A stretch of DNA of 22,432 nt from Pseudomonadota bacterium (lineage in GTDB: Bacteria; Myxococcota_A; Polyangia; Polyangiales; Polyangiaceae): positions 1 through 22,432 of the forward strand of contig JAEYVE010000059.1 of NCBI GenBank assembly GCA_023432025.1, read 5' to 3'. The notes beneath the pieces were generated by a model, which had not been told where the DNA came from, searched no databases, and worked only from the letters and a program-made list of their open reading frames with translations. The translations under genes were made by a program, and so were the position numbers. Below are positions 21,645 to 22,432 of the stretch, one piece after another (position 1 is the first letter of the stretch; each line of letters starts with the position of its first letter).

Positions 21645-22376
21645 ATGCTTGAGTCCGTGTCCGGCCCCCGCACCAGCGTTTCCTGGCGACGCCCTGCGAG
21701 CCTCGTCGGCTCGCCCCGGGGAGCCCGTCTCGCCGTGGCGCTCGCCGCGGTCGTCAGCACGCTCTCCTTCGCGCCCAACGCGTCGGCCGAGGCGGAGCCC
21801 GGCAACGACGACAACGAAGCGAGCTACGCGCCGCCACCGCCGCAGCGCCGCGGCGGCTTCACATTCGGCGTCACTCCGAGCCTCACCTTGTCCCACTACG
21901 GCGGCTCGCTGAACGAGCTGTCCAAGCTGGACGACCCCGCGTTCCACGAAAGCACCACCTCGCTCGGCTTTGGCGTCACCACGTGGTTCGGAGGCGCACT
22001 GCGCGACTGGTTCACGTTTGGTCTGGGCTTTTCCATGAACAGCACGTTCGGAGAGCCGCAAGGCCTGAGCAGCGCCTACCTTTTGCGTTTGGAAGGCTTT
22101 CCCGCCTACTCCCTGGGCGGCGCCTACCGGGATTTGGGGGTCGCCGGGGAGTTCGGCCTCGCGACGGGTGTCCTTCAACGGGACGGCGACGATGTCGCCG
22201 AGGGCGGGGACATGTCGCACGTCGCCTTCTCCGTGTTCTACGAGCCCTTGCGCCTCTGGAAGCTGTCCATGGGCCCCGCGGTGTCTTACGCGCACGACTT
22301 CAGCCAGTCTTTGACGGTCAACACCTTTTCGCTCGGCTGGCGAGTCGTGTTCTACGGCTCACCCGGCGCGCAGTAA
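21645..22376 (+). CDS. Exported beta-barrel-like protein of unknown function
   Basis: The 243-residue protein has a long positively charged N-region and a hydrophobic core (ARLAVALAAVVSTLSFAPNASA), with likely cleavage after about residue 48. An acidic, Pro-rich linker (DDNEASYAPPPPQRR) precedes the mature domain. That domain shows alternating hydrophobic/aromatic beta-strands with turns (GGFTFGVTPSLTLSHYGG, SLGFGVTTWFGGALRDWFTF, LGLGFSMNS-like repeats, VNTFSLGWRVVFYG), as expected for a small outer-membrane barrel. I recognise no named family. GTG 21657 is an alternative start. It lies 63 nt after the HAD gene but has its own -10-like hexamer, so it may be transcribed separately. The stop lies 56 nt before the window edge. 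Confidence 0.7.
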   Translation: MLESVSGPRTSVSWRRPASLVGSPRGARLAVALAAVVSTLSFAPNASAEAEPGNDDNEASYAPPPPQRRGGFTFGVTPSLTLSHYGGSLNELSKLDDPAFHESTTSLGFGVTTWFGGALRDWFTFGLGFSMNSTFGEPQGLSSAYLLRLEGFPAYSLGGAYRDLGVAGEFGLATGVLQRDGDDVAEGGDMSHVAFSVFYEPLRLWKLSMGPAVSYAHDFSQSLTVNTFSLGWRVVFYGSPGAQ

Positions 22377-22432
22377 CTGCGGCCCATCGTGGCGCCCCGC
22401 GCGCCCCGCGCTCCGGGCCAAAACGCGCGCCA

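Noticed and set aside
20904..22295. 463-residue minus-strand open frame
   Set aside because: It is antisense to the HAD and beta-barrel genes, both of which have clear motifs or a signal peptide.
22381..22419. GGCCC/GGGCC pair after the last gene
   Set aside because: The stem is short with a long loop, at the window edge in very GC-rich sequence. It is not distinguishable from chance.

Overview
This window is dense, very GC-rich bacterial chromosome with no mobile element, tRNA, rRNA or CRISPR array that I can see. The gene content points to Myxococcota, probably the Polyangia/Sorangium side: a Bat-type stress operon, many secreted or lipid-anchored proteins, long Cys-rich proteins with repeated DGCE / CGGCG modules, a thrombospondin-type-3 plus OmpA outer-membrane protein, an MCE protein with a long C-terminal beta-rich extension, and a glycoside hydrolase family 9 lipoprotein. 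The taxonomic assignment is inference from gene style, not from a marker gene.

Layout. (1) 1-3711: the distal end of a bat operon on the + strand (batC-like 3' part, batD-like, batE-like). The genes are joined by GTGA start/stop overlaps and end at a strong hairpin. (2) 3712-7319, + strand: a small acidic helical protein of unknown function, an isolated MoaD/ThiS-type sulfur carrier, a divergent RNase HII-like protein ending in a clamp-binding-like peptide, and a MATE transporter. (3) 7333-10554, - strand: an MCE-domain protein followed by a lipoprotein that joins a degenerate UshA-like phosphoesterase domain to four CXXCH haem sites. (4) 10655-13837, + strand: a CAP-domain lipoprotein and an OmpA/TSP3 outer-membrane protein. 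(5) 14030-18872, + strand: two tandem paralogous Cys-rich secreted proteins sharing the same N-terminal leader, the same Cys modules and a conserved C-terminal domain of about 225 residues. (6) 18961-20793, - strand: a GH9 endoglucanase-like lipoprotein, separated from region 5 by a shared hairpin. (7) 20919-22376, + strand: a HAD phosphatase and a small outer-membrane beta-barrel-like protein.

Functional themes. Most of the window (batD/E, MCE, CAP, OmpA, the Cys-rich pair, GH9 and the last gene) encodes cell-envelope or exported proteins. A pattern cutting across the genes is that monocistronic or first genes often lack a Shine-Dalgarno sequence. They instead carry a TA-starting, -10-like hexamer only 6-10 bases before the start codon. 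This suggests near-leaderless transcription, and I used it to choose several starts.

Most unusual items: the tandem Cys-rich paralogs and their shared C-terminal domain, the RNase HII-like protein with a probable missing catalytic Asp and a C-terminal QTALF, and the phosphoesterase-tetrahaem fusion whose metal ligands are lost. I do not see a clear multi-gene undescribed system. The Cys-rich pair is the best candidate for undescribed biology.
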